12,362 bases of DNA from Enterovirga sp. (lineage in GTDB: Bacteria > Pseudomonadota > Alphaproteobacteria > Rhizobiales > Beijerinckiaceae). Positions within the stretch are counted from its first letter, which is position 1. Each line of letters opens with the position of its first letter. The stretch spans positions 1 through 12,362 of the forward strand of contig JAQGJZ010000518.1 of NCBI GenBank assembly GCA_028290385.1, given 5' to 3'. Positions 9,835-12,362 of this stretch are shown piece after piece. The notes under the pieces are model-generated. The model was not told the origin of the DNA. It made no database searches and saw only the letters and a list, made by a program, of their open reading frames with translations. The position numbers were made by a program, and so were the translations under genes.

Positions 9835-10596
9835 CTAGTCGTACGTGAAGCGGAGGCGGCCCATGAAGGGCCGGCGCATCGGCTCGGGCACCAGGGCGGA
9901 GACCCGGGCCAGCAGAGCGAGCGAGCGCGGAAACGCGATGATCGGGCGGTCGCGTTCGAGCCCTCGCCGGATCTGCCGGGCCGCCTCGTCGGCCGTCATG
10001 CTCATCGGCCGCCACCCCCGGTAGGGGGCGGCCATGTCGGTTTCGACATAGCCCGGGCAGGCGACGCAGACGCTCACGCCCGTACCGCGCAGTCGCTCGC
10101 GGGTGGCGATCCCGTAGGCGATCAATCCGGCCTTGGCAGCGCTGTAGCCGGGGGAATCGGGCAGCGGCGAGAAGCCGGCGAGCGAACTCACGAGCGCGAT
10201 CTGCCCCCTGCCGCGGGCGCGCATCGGCGCGACGAACGGCAGGGCGCTGTTCAGCGCGCCGAGGAGATTGACCTCGATCTCGCCGTAGCTGGCGCGCTCC
10301 GTCGCGGCATCGTCGCCGCTCGAGTGTTGCACCCCGGCATTGGCGATGACGAGGTCGACGGGATGCTCGGCATCGAAGGCGAGCAGGCGGTCCCGAACCG
10401 CGTCGCGGTCGCGGATGTCGGCGACGATCTCGGTGACGTGCGCCCCGCCTGCGCGGCACAGCTCGGCGGTTTCGCGGAGCGCCGCCTCGGTCCGGGCGAG
10501 AAGGCCGAGCGTGATGCCCGGCCCCGCATAGGCCCTGGCCAAAGCCGCCCCGATTCCGCGCGAGGCTCCCGTGATCAGGATGCGGCGCGGCGTCAT
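9835..10596 (-). CDS. Short-chain dehydrogenase/reductase, RkpH-like, coupled to kpsS
   Basis: A 253-residue classical SDR, the normal length for the family. Visible are the dinucleotide-binding motif TGASRGIG (9-16), an acidic site in ADIRD (59-63) for the adenine ring, NAG (86-88), N110, and the catalytic S138, Y151 and K155 (YSAAK), with PG at 181-182. R35 in LLAR after the second strand may favour NADP(H), which is an inference. The substrate is not shown by the sequence. Its ATG overlaps the kpsS stop by four bases (ATGA), so it is the second gene of a kpsS-SDR operon. In Sinorhizobium the K-antigen region rkpGHIJ likewise places an SDR (RkpH) near KpsC/KpsS-type proteins, so a role in capsule or lipid-anchor synthesis is likely. 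The C-terminal part (RPIIAFPRS and later) is hydrophobic and basic and may touch the membrane. Confidence 0.88.
   Translation of the reverse strand: MTPRRILITGASRGIGAALARAYAGPGITLGLLARTEAALRETAELCRAGGAHVTEIVADIRDRDAVRDRLLAFDAEHPVDLVIANAGVQHSSGDDAATERASYGEIEVNLLGALNSALPFVAPMRARGRGQIALVSSLAGFSPLPDSPGYSAAKAGLIAYGIATRERLRGTGVSVCVACPGYVETDMAAPYRGWRPMSMTADEAARQIRRGLERDRPIIAFPRSLALLARVSALVPEPMRRPFMGRLRFTYD
10593..10596 (-). promoter_or_regulatory. kpsS/SDR stop-start overlap (ATGA)
   Basis: On the minus strand the SDR start ATG and the kpsS stop TGA share bases as ATGA. This four-base overlap is the classic sign of translational coupling and shows that the SDR is made from the kpsS messenger. Confidence 0.75.
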
Positions 10597-11900
10597 TCGG
10601 CTGGCAGCGGCCGCCGGAACACATCCGCGCCCGGCACCTCCGCGGCCTCGTCGGCCGGCGCGAAATGCCAGTAGGGTTTCTCCGCCTCGAGCCGCTCGGC
10701 CGCGTTCTTCACCGCGAGCCCGACCCCGGTCCGGCAGAAGAAGCCGCCATTCACCTGCGTGCGGTGGATCACCAGCTTGCGAAACGCCCAGAACAGGTCG
10801 CGGTCGGGCGGCGCGAGCTCGGTCCAGAACCGGTCAAGCGAGCCCTGGAAGGCGAGGCCCGGGACGTCATAGATCGCGGTGCCGAGCGCGATCGTGGGGC
10901 GCCCCACCTCGATGGCCGTGAGGCCGACAGTGGAGTTGACGACCACCACGCCGCGGGAGTGTTCGAGCAGCGTCGGCAGATGCCCGCCCTCGATGCAGCG
11001 GACGCGGCCGCCGATGCCGTGCTTCTGGGCGAGCTCGCGCACCTGGGCAGGCCGGTTGATCAGGCCGTTGTCGAGCGGATGCACCTTCACCAGGAGCTCC
11101 GGCCCGGCCGGGGCGTTGCGGGCGAAGGAGGCGAACACCTCGTCCAAGAACTCGCCGAGCAGGGCGTATTGGGAATGGACGCGGATCTGGTAGTCGCTGT
11201 CGAGCTGCAGCGGCACGAGGTAGAACCCGCCCGCATGCGCGAGCGCCCCGGCCGTTTCCGCGTCGGCCTGCGCAACGGTGCGCTTGCGCTTGGTCAGCCG
11301 CTTCAGCCAGCCGGCATATTCCACCAGGACGTGGTTCGGCCGGTGCCGGCGGTAGCCCATATAGATGGGACGCCCGAGCATGTTGGCGACGTTGTAGCTC
11401 ACGTCCCACAGGGCGCGCCGGGCGAAGCTCCCGGCGAACGGCTCCTCGATGGGCTCGGGCAGCTCCGCGGCCAGCGCCCGGATCGTGTCCGGATCGCGCG
11501 GCAGCGAGGAATACCCGTTCACGCCCCCGCGCTCGACCGTGATCCAGTGCGGCCGGATATAGCCTTCCTCGCAGACATGGACCTGGATGCGGCGGTGCGC
11601 CGCCAGGCTGATCGCGACCCGGTGATACGGGCGGCAATCGCCGAACAGGACGATGTCGGTGACGGTCTCGTTCGCGAGATAGCTCGCCAGGAAACCGCGC
11701 CAATTCGCCAGGCTGCCGCGATAGTTCGTCGCCGGCAGCCGCCAGAACAGCTCGTCTCCGAGGGAGATGTTGATGCGGCGCACGCGGTGGCCGCGCTCCA
11801 TCAGGACGCCCGCCAGCTGGGCGAAGAACGGGGAAGCCAGGCCCTGGAGAAAGAGAAAGGTCCGCGGCGACGCTGTCCTGGCAGGTTGAAGTTCAGCCAC
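10593..11900 (-). CDS. kpsS: KpsS-type capsule polysaccharide beta-Kdo transferase
   Basis: A 435-residue protein of the capsule polysaccharide biosynthesis family (PF05159-type). Visible blocks are FLQGLASPFFAQLA (17-30), FGDCRPYH (86-93), EEGYIRP (111-117) followed by ITVERGGVNGYSSLP (120-134), VPLQLDSDYQIRVHS (229-243), VKVHPLD (271-277), VNSTVGL (321-327) and GRPTIALG (333-340). In group 2 capsule pathways, KpsS adds the first beta-Kdo to phosphatidylglycerol at the cytoplasmic face of the inner membrane, and KpsC extends it. The ERGGVNG block is the reason for calling KpsS rather than KpsC. The start is a GTG at 11900; an in-frame TGA three codons upstream rules out a longer form. Only a weak purine stretch (CGAG) lies before it. 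It overlaps the downstream SDR by ATGA and is divergent from the kpsC-like gene. Confidence 0.87.
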   Translation of the reverse strand: MAELQPARTASPRTFLFLQGLASPFFAQLAGVLMERGHRVRRINISLGDELFWRLPATNYRGSLANWRGFLASYLANETVTDIVLFGDCRPYHRVAISLAAHRRIQVHVCEEGYIRPHWITVERGGVNGYSSLPRDPDTIRALAAELPEPIEEPFAGSFARRALWDVSYNVANMLGRPIYMGYRRHRPNHVLVEYAGWLKRLTKRKRTVAQADAETAGALAHAGGFYLVPLQLDSDYQIRVHSQYALLGEFLDEVFASFARNAPAGPELLVKVHPLDNGLINRPAQVRELAQKHGIGGRVRCIEGGHLPTLLEHSRGVVVVNSTVGLTAIEVGRPTIALGTAIYDVPGLAFQGSLDRFWTELAPPDRDLFWAFRKLVIHRTQVNGGFFCRTGVGLAVKNAAERLEAEKPYWHFAPADEAAEVPGADVFRRPLPAE

Positions 11901-12090
11901 GCTCGATCATCGGTCCGTTTCGCCCAGGCCTCGGCGCGGGATGCATCGGCCGGGCCATCTGGGGCAGACTTTGAGGTTTCCAACGGGGTGGACGACGGCT
12001 AATCACCCCCCTGAGCTGACGGACCATGTGGAAAGACGCTCGCATTGTCCAGGTTTTTTGCGCGGCGGGGCTTTTTCGCAACGACCCCTG
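11901..12090. promoter_or_regulatory. Divergent intergenic region between kpsS and the kpsC-like gene
   Basis: This 190-bp gap separates two divergent capsule genes and should hold promoters for both. I found no hexamer pair on either strand that matches a sigma-70 consensus well. The segment nearest kpsC has two T-rich runs (12053-12059 and 12071-12076) in otherwise GC-rich DNA, plus a short open frame at 12026-12091 described separately. No Shine-Dalgarno stands before the kpsC ATG. Confidence 0.3.
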
Positions 12091-12091
12091 A
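12026..12091 (+). CDS. Possible 21-codon leader ORF overlapping the kpsC start
   Basis: An ATG at 12026 opens a 21-residue frame (beginning MWKDARIVQV, ending FRNDP). Its TGA stop (12089-12091) shares a base with the kpsC ATG (12091-12093) as TGATG. The kpsC start itself lacks a Shine-Dalgarno, so re-initiation from this frame could drive it. The leader's own ribosome-binding site is weak (only GGA a few bases before). A frame of this length can arise by chance, and the peptide matches nothing I recognise. Confidence 0.2.
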   Translation: MWKDARIVQVFCAAGLFRNDP

Positions 12092-12362
12092 TGGCTGAGC
12101 GTATCGGTATTCTCTCCGGCGATCTCTGGGCGCTGCGCGGCGACATCTCGACCCTCACGGGCGCAGAGGTCGTCCGCGCCCCGGCCACGATCGCCCGCCT
12201 CGACGCCGTGCTCGGCTGGGCCGGGCCGGCGGGCGCGCTTGCGCGGCGCTTCGCCGCCCTGCGCGGCGTGCCCTTCCGCGCCGTGGGCAGAGGACCGCTC
12301 CGGTCGGTCCGGCCGGGCCGGGCCGCGCTTCCGACCAGCCTCACCCTCGCGGGCCGCGCACC
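12091..12362 (+). CDS. kpsC: KpsC-like capsule polysaccharide biosynthesis protein, 5' part only
   Basis: Ninety codons are present before the window ends; full KpsC proteins are about 650-700 residues. The start ERIGILSGDLWAL matches the family's usual opening (an IGI-type strand followed by the W-containing block). Next come a variable segment, LDAVLGWAGPAG (38-49, the position of the family's VWG..P strand), the helix ARRFAALRGVP, and PLRSVRPGRAALPTSLTL (69-86), where the family has a GF-RS-LG-PPLSLV pattern. KpsC adds beta-Kdo residues to the lipid-linked primer made by KpsS. The first half of the usual EDGF.RS motif reads GRGPLRS (66-72), so glutamate and aspartate are missing. The frame is open upstream to a GTG at 12028; the ATG at 12091 is chosen by family alignment. 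Confidence 0.7.
   Translation, partial: MAERIGILSGDLWALRGDISTLTGAEVVRAPATIARLDAVLGWAGPAGALARRFAALRGVPFRAVGRGPLRSVRPGRAALPTSLTLAGRA

Noticed and set aside
9775..10674. A 299-codon plus-strand frame across the SDR gene
   Set aside because: It is antisense to a classical SDR with complete catalytic motifs; its Arg/Gly/Asp/His-rich sequence has no recognisable domain.
10665..12002. A 445-codon plus-strand frame across kpsS
   Set aside because: It is antisense to kpsS, which shows all expected family blocks. The frame has no domain and typical GC-shadow composition.

Overview
This is a high-GC chromosomal window that looks alphaproteobacterial, and Methylobacteriaceae is the best guess. The grounds are the strong G/C third-position codon use, the protein sequences, and a CCCTCTCCC/GGGAGAGGG intergenic repeat of the kind common in such genomes. 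The genus is inferred; no rRNA or other marker is present to settle it.

Layout from left to right. Positions 1-258 are non-coding and carry two copies, in opposite orientation, of a short GC-rich palindromic repeat. lepA (elongation factor 4) follows on the minus strand. Upstream of it, also on the minus strand, is a YihY/BrkB-family inner-membrane protein. A 222-bp divergent gap then leads to tamA and tamB on the plus strand. Their stop and start codons overlap (TGATG), and together they encode the outer- and inner-membrane halves of the translocation and assembly module. Only 4 bp past the tamB stop, the coding direction reverses into a minus-strand pair: a short-chain dehydrogenase/reductase (RkpH-like) and kpsS, joined by an ATGA overlap. 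Across a 190-bp divergent gap, a kpsC-like gene starts on the plus strand and runs off the right edge after 90 codons.

How the genes fit together. The left half (lepA, YihY, tamAB) is ordinary core-genome material: translation plus envelope biogenesis. TamA is the Omp85 barrel, and TamB is the periplasm-spanning protein thought to move lipid or protein substrates between the membranes. The right half is the edge of a capsule (K-antigen-like) locus. In characterised group 2 capsule systems, KpsS and KpsC build the poly-beta-Kdo linker on a phosphatidylglycerol lipid. The coupled SDR recalls rkpH of the rhizobial K-antigen region.

I do not see a clearly new system. The points most worth a second look are: the SDR-kpsS coupling opposite kpsC; the altered motif in the N-terminal part of KpsC, where KpsS keeps the usual version; a possible 21-codon leader ORF overlapping the kpsC start; and the tail-to-tail tamB/SDR arrangement with no room for a terminator.
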